64,000 nt of DNA from Pseudofabraea citricarpa (taxonomy: Eukaryota > Ascomycota > Leotiomycetes > Helotiales > Dermateaceae): assembly GCA_029641185.1 (NCBI GenBank), contig JAPWGK010000003.1, positions 2,108,001-2,172,000 of the forward strand, read 5' to 3'. Below, in pieces: positions 49,000 through 58,525 of the stretch; position 1 is the stretch's first letter; each line of letters starts with the position of its first letter. A program made the translations under genes and the position numbers. A model generated the notes under the pieces. The model searched no databases. It was not told where the DNA came from and worked only from the letters and a program-made list of their open reading frames with translations.

Positions 49000-49734
49000 T
49001 TAATCGCGTTCCCTCTTTATCCTTGGTTCATGATCATTCATTCCCATCTCTGGCGCCCTGGGACCTAACATCCAGTCCTGCATAGCCAACCACTCACTCC
49101 AGGCATTATCTGCAGACTGCATCTCCTCCTCCGATGCACTTCTTAGTGGCATCAGGAAAGGGCATGTCTCCTCTGGGCCCATATCATATGCGCTCTTGAC
49201 CTTCATCCAGCTTGTGCTCTTGGCAGCAAACAAATAATTCCGGCGCTCCACCTCGTGCAGACTGCCAATTCCTTCCTTCCACGCATCGCCAAAGAAGCCG
49301 TGGAGTATATTGGGGCGGTCGTGGCCCGTTGCGACCAGGCGCCGTATGTATGGGATCAGAGAGATTGACTGTGCGTGGCCCAATGTCTGCTGGGCCGCGA
49401 ATGGGCTCGGAGGAGTCTGGCGCATGTTCGAGGCCATGCTTGGAGGGCCCGAGTTTGGCGACGAGTTCGAAGACGACATGACAGGGTATGGCTGCTTCTG
49501 ATATGGCAGTTTTATATTCATGAAGGCCGCCAAAGCTTGGACTCCGCCGCTGTGTTGGGCATGGTCGAGAAAGTAGCGATGGCAGCTCTGAAACTGCGGA
49601 TACCACTCGAGGATATCGAACTGAGGTGCGGCAGACATCGATCTCGCGTTGGCAGCAGATGTAGCATGATTGGGAAAGGACGACTGTTGGAAGTTGGGTT
49701 GACTTGAAGGTCCCGCCTGGAAGTTGAAGGCCAT
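49000..49734 (-). CDS. Conserved fungal protein, Ilp-domain-like
   Basis: One exon of 244 residues begins MAFNFQAGPSSQPNFQQ. A Met ten residues upstream is in frame but less likely. The core contains FDILEWYPQFQSCHRYFLDH, then AQHSGGVQALAAFMNIKLP, LIPYIRRLVATGHDRPNIL and HGFFGDAWKEG. It continues with LHEVERRNYLFAAKS, CPFLMPL and WSEWLAMQDWMLGPRAP. I recognise this as a protein conserved across filamentous fungi, sometimes annotated as an Ilp apoptosis-inhibitor-domain protein. That name comes from database habit and the role is unproven. A Ser/Pro-rich linker splits the core. No targeting signal is seen beyond a basic RIKRERD tail that may favour the nucleus. Confidence 0.8.
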   Translation of the reverse strand: MAFNFQAGPSSQPNFQQSSFPNHATSAANARSMSAAPQFDILEWYPQFQSCHRYFLDHAQHSGGVQALAAFMNIKLPYQKQPYPVMSSSNSSPNSGPPSMASNMRQTPPSPFAAQQTLGHAQSISLIPYIRRLVATGHDRPNILHGFFGDAWKEGIGSLHEVERRNYLFAAKSTSWMKVKSAYDMGPEETCPFLMPLRSASEEEMQSADNAWSEWLAMQDWMLGPRAPEMGMNDHEPRIKRERD

Positions 49735-50213
49735 TGTTCTAGGGCCGAGAGAAACAATCAGCACAGCACGACGTCCAAAACTTAAGCAGCAGATAAATAC
49801 ATGGCACCATGGGCAATACTCGTAGCAGGGTCGATCACCGAGACGGACATACAGATCAATATATTGATGGACTAGGTGCGAACGGGCAAGATGACGGTGG
49901 GGTTGGTAGCGCTTTGACTATTGGAAGACAGACTCAGGGTATATCTCTTGACTCTTGAGCGATGCAGTGGCAGTGGCAGTGGACGTTGCAGAAGGCGCAA
50001 TGGGAGAGGTATGAAGACATGGTCGCAAGTGTTGGCAGGAGGGCGGGCCTTGGGTGGTTTATATAAACTTGTGCAGCAGTGATTGTGGAGAGGTGTGGTG
50101 TGGTGTGGATGTGGATGTGCACATTGTGATGGTGGAAGGTTGGTGGGATGGATACAGTGTGGATGAGCATGGCATGAACTGGGCGGGCAAGGCTTGGGAT
50201 GGCCAGATAGAGA

Positions 50214-50257
50214 GACTCTGACTGACTGACTGACTGACTGATTGACTGATTGACTGG
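50214..50257. repeat. ACTG tetranucleotide microsatellite
   Basis: About ten copies of GACT/ACTG, two of them carrying ATTG, lie between CTCTG and GGCATG. It sits in the 5' region of the conserved protein at 49000-49734. Confidence 0.85.
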
Positions 50258-50450
50258 CATGAACACAACCTGGCGTTTGGTTGCATGAGATGAGATGACA
50301 TTTGCTCTGTTTGACAGAATAGATTACAGCAGTCAGTCACTCAGGAGACAGATAGCGGACCTTACCGCCTAACAGAAAATCCCAAAAACATGGCAGCAGC
50401 CACTACAGCGTGCCTAGGCAGTTCTAGGGGATGGCGTCCAGGGGGGATCA

Positions 50451-50486
50451 GGCAGTACAGGCAGTACAGGCAGTACTGGCAGTACA
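50451..50486. repeat. GGCAGTACA nine-base tandem repeat
   Basis: Four adjacent nine-base units; the third ends in T instead of A. Too short and without spacers to be a CRISPR array. Confidence 0.85.
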
Positions 50487-50646
50487 GTGGTAGTAGCTCA
50501 CTGGCCCGGCAGCCCCCTCCAGCCCCTAGCAAGCCCAGAATGAGCCCAGCAAGAGCCCAGCAAGCCCAGAAGCCATTGTCGGGTCGTTAGCTTACAGTAG
50601 TAGCCTACGGCCCTACAGTAGTGCCTAGAGCAGACGCTAGGAAACA

Positions 50647-50677
50647 CTTCCCTTCCCTTCCCTTCCCTTCCCTTCCT
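50647..50677. repeat. CCCTT microsatellite
   Basis: Six adjacent copies of a CCCTT unit lead into CTCCCAC. It is pure pyrimidine on the + strand. Confidence 0.85.
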
Positions 50678-52341
50678 CCCACACTCACATTACACTCAAC
50701 TCCACTCCACTCCACTCCACCACCCATCACCCATCAACCCCAGAACTCCAGACACGTCCAGGTCCAGTACCTACCCTGCATCTGGCTTGACACCACCACC
50801 ACCAAGGATCCTGCATCTTGGGAGCAGCAAAACAAAAGTCAAAGACAGCTGAGCTTCATCGTTGCGCCCCCCTTGCTTTTGCAAAGGGTCGTCCTCATAC
50901 CACTCACCATCCACCACCACTCATCACCGCCCGCCGTGTGTTATTGACTCTTGGTGGACGGGCGGCTGGATGTGGAAGCTCACGAGGAAATGCCATTCCG
51001 TTCTCCCTCCCGCCCATGGTCCCAGGAGTTCCAAGTAGCTCCCGCCTGTCACACAATTGCCGACCCAGAGAGACGTCTTCCAAATTACTGGTCGGCCCCC
51101 TACTGCTCCTGTGGCCAGGTGTGCCCAGGTACGGTACGGTCCCCATCGTCGTTGAGCCGACTGCAGAAATGCTGTATTCCCGATGACCCAAGTACCTGGG
51201 ACTCATGACACTTGCAGTGTGCAGGTCTCACCTCTGGTATCAGGAGGATGCAGCCACCCGTGGAGATCTAGGATGCAGTTGCTCTGTATGGACCCATCAC
51301 CGTGGTTTCAATACGGGCTTGCTTTTTACTTCCGTCTAGGTCGGTCATTGTGCATAGAAGCAAGGTGCTGTGCGCAATAGTGGCCTGTTCAAGACGTCGT
51401 CGAGTTCACTTCAATTTGGCACATACCGGAAAACCCTACGCATTGGGCTCGTTCGATATGTCGTGCATACAGGAGTCCCACCACGGCGGCTCGACAAAAT
51501 GCTGACGGGCATGCAGAGTGATGTATCAGATGTCGGTGGGTTCTAGAGCGATCCAGCTGAACGTTGATGTCGCTAACTGGATTGCTGGGCCTTCACGCCG
51601 CACTTGTTCTGGCCAGTCGGGGGTATTTGTCAAATCCCAGCCAGCATGGCGCCATTTCTTGAGCCTCTGTCCATCAACCAATCCTGTGGGTTAGCGACCT
51701 GGCCTCCTTTGCATTCTTCGTTATTTGGATTGCTTCGATTGAGGTCGGCAAGCCCGTGAAAATTTCATCGTCGGCTGCCTCCGAGCTATCAAAGTCCGCG
51801 GAGTTCAACCCTCCCCAGATGGAACACAACACCGTTCAAGTGAGCCAGCTTTCGATCAAATACTCAGAGTTCAATTTCGGCTCTTCGGTTATGTTGTGGT
51901 ATGTTAAATTCTCCTCTCAGATTGAGAGCAGCCTGCGGAAGAAGCAAAGTATACAAGGGCTAAACTTGGGTATCACATCGCACACTGCCGGTTGGGTGTT
52001 TGGAATGAATCACATCGTCATAGCAGATGCCTAAACTTGTCCAAGTGTTCTCCAAGTTGAGGGGAAGGTAGGCAAATGACTCGAGGACGGATCAAGTGGT
52101 GTTCCTCTCAGAACCGTGTGGTGATGGCTTCAATTCTCTTGGTAAATTCAAGCGAGCTCATTCGGTACAGTCACATCTATAATTAATAATTGCTTTGTTA
52201 TTCTCTGGCTGCTGCCTCTTGAGCACGTATCATGCCTTGCAAGATCATGTACAAGAAAGGCGCTTGTCCTGGGAATATGCACGTCTCGTCACGTCTGTTC
52301 GTAGAACGAGGCGTTGTACAACAGATTTCTTTTAACCGAGC

Positions 52342-52872
52342 CTACCGAGCTGAAGCTTGGGACAACCAGAGAGGTTCTCTTGACCTAAGAAGAAGCCACC
52401 ACCGACTTAGAGAACCAAACTGCCGGGTCTGAATCTGCCTCCAAGACTTTTGGTGGATGCCGATCTTCAGCTTCCTGGGCTGCAAAGCTGAACAGATCTT
52501 GGTAACCAGATCGGTGGCTGATGTTGGTCCTCGGGATCGGCAGATCAGAAGCGGTTCTTCAGTGTCAAAATAAGCATTGACAGCTGTGGTTACGCATAGG
52601 TCTTGCACGCTTGAATTTCGTAGCTCGATATCTCCTGTATTAGTGATCCACTTACCAGTATGACGGCAGCGGGTGGACGCCATTTGTTTTGGATCCGGCT
52701 CGAAGAGCAGCCCAAGCTTCTCGTATATTCGCTCACATGCCAGATCTGATATCTTGAGAAACGTGCCATGATTGATTTCTGGGTAGGGAGCCGGGTCGGA
52801 ACTAGTCTTGGCATCATTGAAGACATTGACCTGGCTTGGTATAGCCGCCCTCCTGCATGGGAACAAAGTCAT
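52342..52872 (-). CDS. Possible orphan protein, low support
   Basis: An open frame of 176 residues without a recognised domain. Its text (for example ISDLACERIYEKLGLL and ATDLVTKICSALQPRKLKI) is compositionally protein-like, with charged and hydrophobic residues mixed. It stands in a gene-poor region. No signal peptide or membrane segment is seen. It may be a lineage-specific gene, a partial exon or chance; I keep it as a weak candidate. Confidence 0.25.
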   Translation of the reverse strand: MTLFPCRRAAIPSQVNVFNDAKTSSDPAPYPEINHGTFLKISDLACERIYEKLGLLFEPDPKQMASTRCRHTGKWITNTGDIELRNSSVQDLCVTTAVNAYFDTEEPLLICRSRGPTSATDLVTKICSALQPRKLKIGIHQKSWRQIQTRQFGSLSRWWLLLRSREPLWLSQASAR

Positions 52873-53659
52873 TGAGGACTAACCTGCTCTTTGGCGAAGG
52901 GAAACAAAGGCGCCTGGTCTTCTGGCGTACGCCTTGGCTGTCCGATGGCTAGCCAAGAGGTTCATATGATGCACTCATATGATGCACTCGTGTTCACCCG
53001 GTCAAATTTCTTTTTTCGCAGCCTGGCATGTCGGGGAAAGATGCTTCCTTCAACTGGCCCAGGCAGGGCTTGAAATGGATAACCGTACACTAGAACCGGG
53101 ACCTGACTCGCACGGGTACTTGCTCATGGGACTCGATGATACATATTCTAAACCAATAAGTGATCGTTCAAGTCTTCTCTTCGTTTCTTTCTACTAGTCT
53201 TTGACTTGTCCTGCGAAGTATGCCATTAAGTGTTCACGGAGCACCAAATATAGATCTGTATTCTGGACTATGTTTCGTGCGGGGAATCGACATATGGCAA
53301 GATGCATAATAATATCTCAGTGTAGAAGAAATGGATAGCTTGAGGGCAGACAAGTTGATGTCAGAATTGAGCTGTGGAATAAGGCTAAGGATGTGATTTA
53401 AGTGATTTATTATTCCTTTGGTCAGAACCCAAAGATAATTCCTTTAATTAATCTCTATGAATAATAAAAACTTATGTGCTTCAGTTATAATAAATACATT
53501 TACTATGACATGAGATAATCTAAAATCGGCCCTCGAGTCAATCCATCTCTCTCTATCCGACGAAATAAAAAGAAGAGAAGGGGAAAAACCTGGTGACCAG
53601 CTCCAATATTTCTACGCCGTTCATATATTGATATAAGCCAAAGTGCTCCAACAAACATC
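52873..53659. other. Intergenic before the tRNA-Leu
   Basis: No gene is supported. The last 400 bases are AT-rich. Confidence 0.5.
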
Positions 53660-53777
53660 GGACAGATGGCCGAGCTGGTTATGGCGCCAGGTTAAGGTTA
53701 TTCCTTAACTTCCGTACTGTTCTGCAGTATAATTTCCTGGTCACGAAAGTGGCGTGGGTTCGAGTCCCACTCTGTTC
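53660..53777 (+). tRNA. tRNA-Leu (AAG), intron-containing
   Basis: The acceptor stem GGACAGA pairs with TCTGTTC (one G-T pair). The D arm reads GGCCGAGCTGGTTATGGC. The anticodon stem CCAGG/CCTGG encloses loop TTAAGG-intron-T, anticodon AAG at 53694-53696. The intron (53698-53734, 37 bases) starts one base after the anticodon, the canonical place. A long variable arm (TCACGAAAGTGGC) marks it as class II leucine. The T arm is GTGGG-TTCGAGT-CCCAC. A T run right after the gene (about 53779-53787) is the RNA polymerase III stop. Confidence 0.95.
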
Positions 53778-54440
53778 AATTTTTTTTGTGTTTCCTTTTT
53801 GCCCTGCGCGGGTCTGGATTCTGCTTCTCCGCTCACCTTTTTGGGGGCGTAATTGAGGATTTATTTTTCTTATTCATTTGTGTGGGGACAGACGGTCTTT
53901 CCTAACCTTTCGATTGGTTAAGCGATTTTTTTAATGTCTCGGTTGTGTAGGTTTTTTTGGGGTTTTCTTATCTTATCTGAAACTCAAATTGGGTTTTTTT
54001 TTTTTTTTTGGAGGGAAATGGCTTGGTCGCTTAGTTGAGATGGCCCGCCCTATTTTTCTTTTTGCGTGGGTGGAATTTGGTTCGTTTGGAGTTGTTTGAA
54101 TATCTTCGATGCCTAATAAAAGTAGTTTAAGTTACTCTCTCACATACTTAACTTTGTGTTTTTTGTTGGCTGAGCGATGAGATTAGTGTCATTCTACACA
54201 TCTATAAGCGCCAGCAGGAGGAGTGATATCCTTCGCTTAAACTGCAACAACCAGTTTCTTTCTAGAGGGGAGTATGAATTTATGCCTGAAGATAAGGTAA
54301 CCTAAAGATTTTTCAAAGATAAACTACAATCTTTTGAAAGCTCGCCGAATCATGCTTGCGTGCTTCCGTACAAGGCTTGTAGAGTCGTCGAACGAACCCC
54401 GAAATCGACGTCCGATTGCAAACACTCCAGGAAGTCCAAA
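53778..54440. other. T-rich intergenic
   Basis: It has many T runs (for example near 53994-54010) and no supported gene. Confidence 0.5.
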
Positions 54441-54866
54441 TCAAATCTCCGAATCACTAGAAAACCTCAACTGAGGATCCATCCAAGTAGCTCCCAAGAC
54501 CTCGACAATCCCCCATCTCTGATCAAACTCGATGATCTTCTTGTCCTCCACCCAAGCCTCGCTGTACTGCTCCCTCGTCTCGCTCCTGCGCCGCCTCAGA
54601 GCCCTGCGGTCACGCTCGTGGAAGAACTCTGGCATGTGCTCGTACATGGCAAACAGCATCTCGCGCGTCCACGAGTCGATGTCGAATTCCGAATCTGGCT
54701 GCAAGGCCCACCAGTTCACGTAGTCGGGTCGGGGCGGGCTGTCTTTTGCGGAGCGAGAGGTCTTCTGGGAGTGGCTGACCTCAGACGTGCGTTTTCTTCG
54801 GACCTCGAACGTGCCGTAGAGTCGAGGCCTGGGTGAGTGCCGTACGCAGGGCATCTTTTCTTTCAT
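54441..54866 (-). CDS. Uncharacterised 141-residue protein
   Basis: A single open frame with start MKEKMPCVRHSPRPRLYG. The first 45 residues are basic and Ser-rich. The second part is charged and helical with many aromatic residues: YVNWWALQPDSEFDIDSW, EMLFAMYEHMPEFFHERDRR and IIEFDQRWGIVEVLGATW. I do not recognise a family. Base composition is more GC-rich than the flanks, supporting a real gene. It lies on the same strand as the next unknown protein (55607-56689). No signal peptide. It could be a lineage-specific nuclear or cytosolic protein. Confidence 0.5.
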   Translation of the reverse strand: MKEKMPCVRHSPRPRLYGTFEVRRKRTSEVSHSQKTSRSAKDSPPRPDYVNWWALQPDSEFDIDSWTREMLFAMYEHMPEFFHERDRRALRRRRSETREQYSEAWVEDKKIIEFDQRWGIVEVLGATWMDPQLRFSSDSEI

Positions 54867-55606
54867 TTTGGATCGGATTCGTGAGTGACTTGAGGCGGTT
54901 TCTGATGACAGCTCGGCTTTTCAGAACTGCTCCATTGTAGACAAGATCGCCCGCGGATTTATAGGAGTTGTTGACAGGTGCTTTGTTTCTTTGGTGACTG
55001 TTTTGTTGTTGTGTGAATGTTTCTGGCTGATTCATCGCCTTGTGAATCTGCTGTACTGACTGACCCTTCTGTGATCGGATGCAGGTTAGCAACTTTCAGG
55101 CGAAAGGAAATAACCAAATGTCTAAGTACACACACTTCCTCTTTGGTTTACCTGCAGTACCTAAAGCATCAATAGTCAGTTCCTCGCCAAAGACTCGAAT
55201 TTTCTATTGTTACTTGATCTGTAAGAGAGAGGTAGCGCAGCCATGGTCAATGAAATGTTAAATAGGAACGTCTGGGATTAAAAGCCGATAGAAACAAAAA
55301 CGATACCTAGATCTCATTGGGGGAGATATTGTAATGCTTGTATCATAGGTATTGCAAATAAATATACATCTCCTAGTGCTGTATAGAATCACTGAACTCT
55401 CTAGAAACAGCTACGATACTGTAGGGGAGTTTCGACCGAAAGTTCCAATTAATAGAAACTGATCACTATAGAAGTTTTGGATATTCCACAAGCATAGCAT
55501 TCATTCATGTATAATCCATTGCGCTACTAATGATACAGCAAATATCTAATTCTCGAACAGTTTTCTAGTCTTGATTCTTTTCATTCTTTACAATCCCACC
55601 AAATAC
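54867..55606. other. Intergenic, AT-rich
   Basis: No gene is supported. A 103-residue minus-strand frame (54781-55092) overlaps the unknown protein in another frame and looks like a shadow or upstream leader. Confidence 0.45.
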
Positions 55607-56689
55607 CTAAGACCCAGCCGCAAAAGCGACACGGTTCCGTCTGGAGATAGCATGCCTTCGATCATATTCATTCAGGACGATCTCCTTCTTGGTAATGTTC
55701 GTATTAATCTGATAGCTCTCGGGTACGAAAATGTCCAGACTCAGCAAGTCCAGCGCCCGTCTCAATTCGTCCGGGTATCGTCTGAGAACTCTATCCTTTT
55801 TAATAGCCTCTACTCGTTCACGCATCCGTTTCTCGTACTTCTTCAACTCATCCTGAGCCGGATGGTTCTTCAACCACTCGTCTACTTGGGTCTTCTTGAA
55901 ACGTACAGCTGACCTGATGTACTTCTCAACCTCAGCTTCATTAAGCGACGCCATGCCCACGGCAAAACGAGGTTCCTCATTGATGAACGTAGCCGGCTCA
56001 GGAAACTTCTTCCGCCAGTCCGCGACATCTCGGCGGTGCAGTTCCATGAATTGTTCCCACTCGGCACGTCCCTTGTCGTCCCTCCAGTCCCAGAGTTCTT
56101 GATCGCTTAGCTTCGCGAAGAACTCTACGCGCTCTGGCTTGGAGCTCTGGAGAAGATATTCTTCCTTCAGGTGAGGGAGCGGATCCGCATACTTGAATCC
56201 TGTCTCCGCTGACCTCCGCATAGCTCTCAGCTCCGTGACGTAATCAAGAACCGAGCGAGCGGCGTGCTCTGCTGCTTCGCCCTGCGCTGCGAGACAGTCG
56301 ACATCCAGGCCGAAGACAGGCTTGGTGCAGAGAGCAGCCTGGCGTTCACCAGTTACTCGGTCGATGAGGGTCATGAAAAGCCGGAAGTATTGGCTTTTTT
56401 CTTGCGCCGAGGAGAGTTGTTCCGCGCAGAGATACCTGTCTTCTTGGCATCTCTTGCAGAACTCGTTCTTCCTTGCCATGAGGCGTGGGATGTCATAGTA
56501 CGGACATTCAGGCTTGAACATGCAGGGGTCGTAGTGCAATAGCTCTTTGTGATTTAGTCCTGTCTTCTCGTCGTGCTCGCAGAGAAGGCATGGCTTGTTT
56601 CCCACGCGTTGAGATCGGGGATTTGTACCGAGAGCTGCGAAAAATGCAATGCCTTCTTGGCTTGGTGAAACCATCGGCATACTTGACAT
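55607..56689 (-). CDS. Uncharacterised protein with Cys-rich N-terminal module
   Basis: A single exon of 360 residues; the start MSSMPMVSPS was chosen over an in-frame Met six codons upstream. Residues 34-88 hold seven cysteines and nearby histidines: C34-x2-C37, C56-x5-C62, C78-x2-C81-x6-C88, with His39, His47 and His52. This could bind zinc. The rest is helical and highly charged, with WRDDKGRAEWEQFMELHRRD and KKYEKRMRERVEAIKKDRVL suggesting coiled coils. I do not recognise a family. The frame is intact and the composition even, so I believe it is a gene. No targeting signal is evident. Confidence 0.62.
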   Translation of the reverse strand: MSSMPMVSPSQEGIAFFAALGTNPRSQRVGNKPCLLCEHDEKTGLNHKELLHYDPCMFKPECPYYDIPRLMARKNEFCKRCQEDRYLCAEQLSSAQEKSQYFRLFMTLIDRVTGERQAALCTKPVFGLDVDCLAAQGEAAEHAARSVLDYVTELRAMRRSAETGFKYADPLPHLKEEYLLQSSKPERVEFFAKLSDQELWDWRDDKGRAEWEQFMELHRRDVADWRKKFPEPATFINEEPRFAVGMASLNEAEVEKYIRSAVRFKKTQVDEWLKNHPAQDELKKYEKRMRERVEAIKKDRVLRRYPDELRRALDLLSLDIFVPESYQINTNITKKEIVLNEYDRRHAISRRNRVAFAAGS

Positions 56690-57609
56690 TTTGTGTGAAT
56701 TTACCAATTTAAAATGTTTGCTTGAAATCTTGGGAGATTTATGTTTTGTGTCTTGGCACCTGATCTGTGTTATAGGGCTTGAAATGTGTTGCTTTTTATA
56801 GCTGCACTTTCAACTCCCTTTGCTGGCAATAAGGTCTGATGAGTCGTTGACAGTCATCGATAACCTTATAATATGCATTAATCACCGCTTTTGAATGTTA
56901 GCAGTGAACATGCAGAGTCAATAACAATACGAATCAGAGCTGAAAGGAGCTGTCAGTTACTTTGATTGCTTTCATGATCTGCCAGCCTTTTTCACTTTTG
57001 TCTTCTCTTCTTTTTTGTTTCTTTTTTTTTATACACCCAATTAGGTCTTCGTTATTAGAGGGCTTCAAAAATTCAACATTATTTGAGCATCAAGTACTGA
57101 AGGACAAAGAGGAATTTAAAGTGGCCGAGAATATCAAAACAAAACGTAGGATTCAATGCCCTCAAGATATTAGTAAATGTAGAATGGAATCACGTGTAAC
57201 CCTGACTTTAACATTATACCAAAATTTGCTCCTTGCGAGTCGATAGGATGACATTTAAAGGCCTCACGACAGCCTTTATTCGACCTGTATAAACCCACTT
57301 ACATTTATTCTATCAAGAGGTTGGGGACTGTATTTCAGTTCTACGTTGTTCAATTTGAAGAGAACGCATTTGAAAAGCTCGAAAATACGGACCCTTTAAT
57401 AAGAACCTCCCCAACTCAAATCAAACCCCTAAGACTCATCACAGCCCCAAGAATATAGTTCTCAAGTCATCTATCAACCTTTACCGACCCAAAAGGTGAT
57501 CCAAGCATACCTATCAAACATTAGCCCGCTCATTTCGGCTAGTACATAAAGCCAAATACGCCCAATGTACTCCACAAAAAAGCAGCATCAGCACCAACAG
57601 CAGCAGCTA
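56690..57609. other. Intergenic before the tRNA-Ala
   Basis: Apart from the promoter of the minus-strand gene on the left, I see no gene. The 94-residue frame at 56962-57246 is AT-rich and lacks a domain. Confidence 0.5.
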
Positions 57610-57717
57610 GGGCGTGTGGTTTAGTGGTATAATATTCCCTTAGCATCGTGTATCAGAAGCATCTGCCTCTGATATCTTTCCTGGGAATGGTCCAGGGTTC
57701 GATTCCCTGCACGTCCA
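57610..57717 (+). tRNA. tRNA-Ala (AGC), intron-containing
   Basis: The acceptor stem GGGCGTG pairs with CACGTCC and the discriminator is A. The anticodon stem TTCCC/GGGAA encloses loop TTAGCA-intron-T; anticodon AGC is at 57642-57644. The intron spans 57646-57681 (36 bases) and begins one base after the anticodon. The T arm is CAGGG-TTCGATT-CCCTG. A T run (57722-57727) follows as RNA polymerase III stop. Without the intron it could be misread as a glycine tRNA because of the GTTTAGTGGTATAAT D arm, but the anticodon stem settles Ala. Confidence 0.92.
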
Positions 57718-58405
57718 TGATTTTTTTGCTTTTCCTTCCCTCTCACTTGATGCTGTGAGAGATCGTTCGTTACTCTGTTCTTCTAAACACTTTTTATTTT
57801 ATCTCACAAGAGAATGTGGAGGAGGATTTCATGTGTTCTCCTCTGCTTGTTTCCTTTTCCTTTCATTTCTTTTTGCCGTTGGCAATTCAGCCATAAGATC
57901 TGATACACCTGGATGGAGATGGTGAAGCTTCGCTAAACTTAGCCTTGAGCTTGTGCGCAGACCCAGGAGAGAGAAAAGTGTGTAAAAATCTTTGCTTAGC
58001 GAGACAGTCGGGGTGGAGCTACGGAGGTACGTCCCTAGTAATAGTGCATACATAGATGAATGGTTGTACATTTTATGTATTTTCCTGCGTTTGCCGGTGG
58101 AGTCCAGCAGAATCGAATGAGTAAATGTTGTAATCTGATTGGAGTGTTTATTTTCTGCAGCATGCATGAGTGTAAACGCTAGAAGAACCAAGTTTGAGAG
58201 ATTCAGGAAAAGGAAAGCAGTAATGTTAGAGATAGAATCAGACTTGACTTCATTCCTGTACTTTTGTCAAGGCAAAAAAGAATAGCATTTTTAAAAGTGG
58301 GGACGGATCCAAGAAAAGAAAAAATGTCAAATTCGTCCCGCCCACCACACATTCATATATCAAAGCAGCCGTTCCAGTCTCCAACAAACACACAACAAAC
58401 AACTC
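57718..58405. other. Intergenic between tRNA-Ala and tRNA-Lys
   Basis: A 120-residue minus-strand frame (57829-58191) has no domain and is probably chance. Otherwise AT-rich sequence. Confidence 0.5.
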
Positions 58406-58525
58406 GCCCGGGTAGCTCAATCGGTAGAGCGTGTGGCTCTTAAGAATTTCCATTCAATTCTTAGGACTTGTTTGGAACTGGAAAAGATCACCTCAAGGTC
58501 GCGGGTTCGAGCCCCGCCTCGGGCT
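58406..58525 (+). tRNA. tRNA-Lys (CTT), intron-containing
   Basis: The acceptor stem GCCCGGG pairs with CTCGGGC, discriminator T. The D arm is GCTC-AATCGGTA-GAGC. The anticodon loop CTCTTA-intron-A carries CTT at 58439-58441. The intron spans 58443-58489 (47 bases). The anticodon stem TGTGG/CCTCA has one T-T mismatch at its middle pair, unusual but not disqualifying. The T arm GCGGG-TTCGAGC-CCCGC is perfect. A T-rich tract follows further downstream rather than immediately. Confidence 0.9.

Larger units (their letters stand above)
49735..52341. other. Gene-poor stretch with microsatellites
   Basis: No gene is supported. It contains an ACTG repeat, a GGCAGTACA repeat and a CCCTT repeat, listed separately. 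Short frames at 50621-50947, 50818-51186 and 51756-52034 lack domains, splice context and good starts. A promoter for the minus-strand gene at 49000-49734 lies at its left edge. Confidence 0.5.

Noticed and set aside
50451..50486. Possible CRISPR-like array
   Set aside because: Nine-base units abut directly without spacers, in a eukaryotic genome; a simple tandem repeat.
51756..52034. 92-residue plus-strand frame
   Set aside because: It has no ATG at its start (GTG), no domain and no flanking exons that join.
57829..58191. 120-residue minus-strand frame between two tRNA genes
   Set aside because: AT-rich, no domain, no signal peptide, no support from context.
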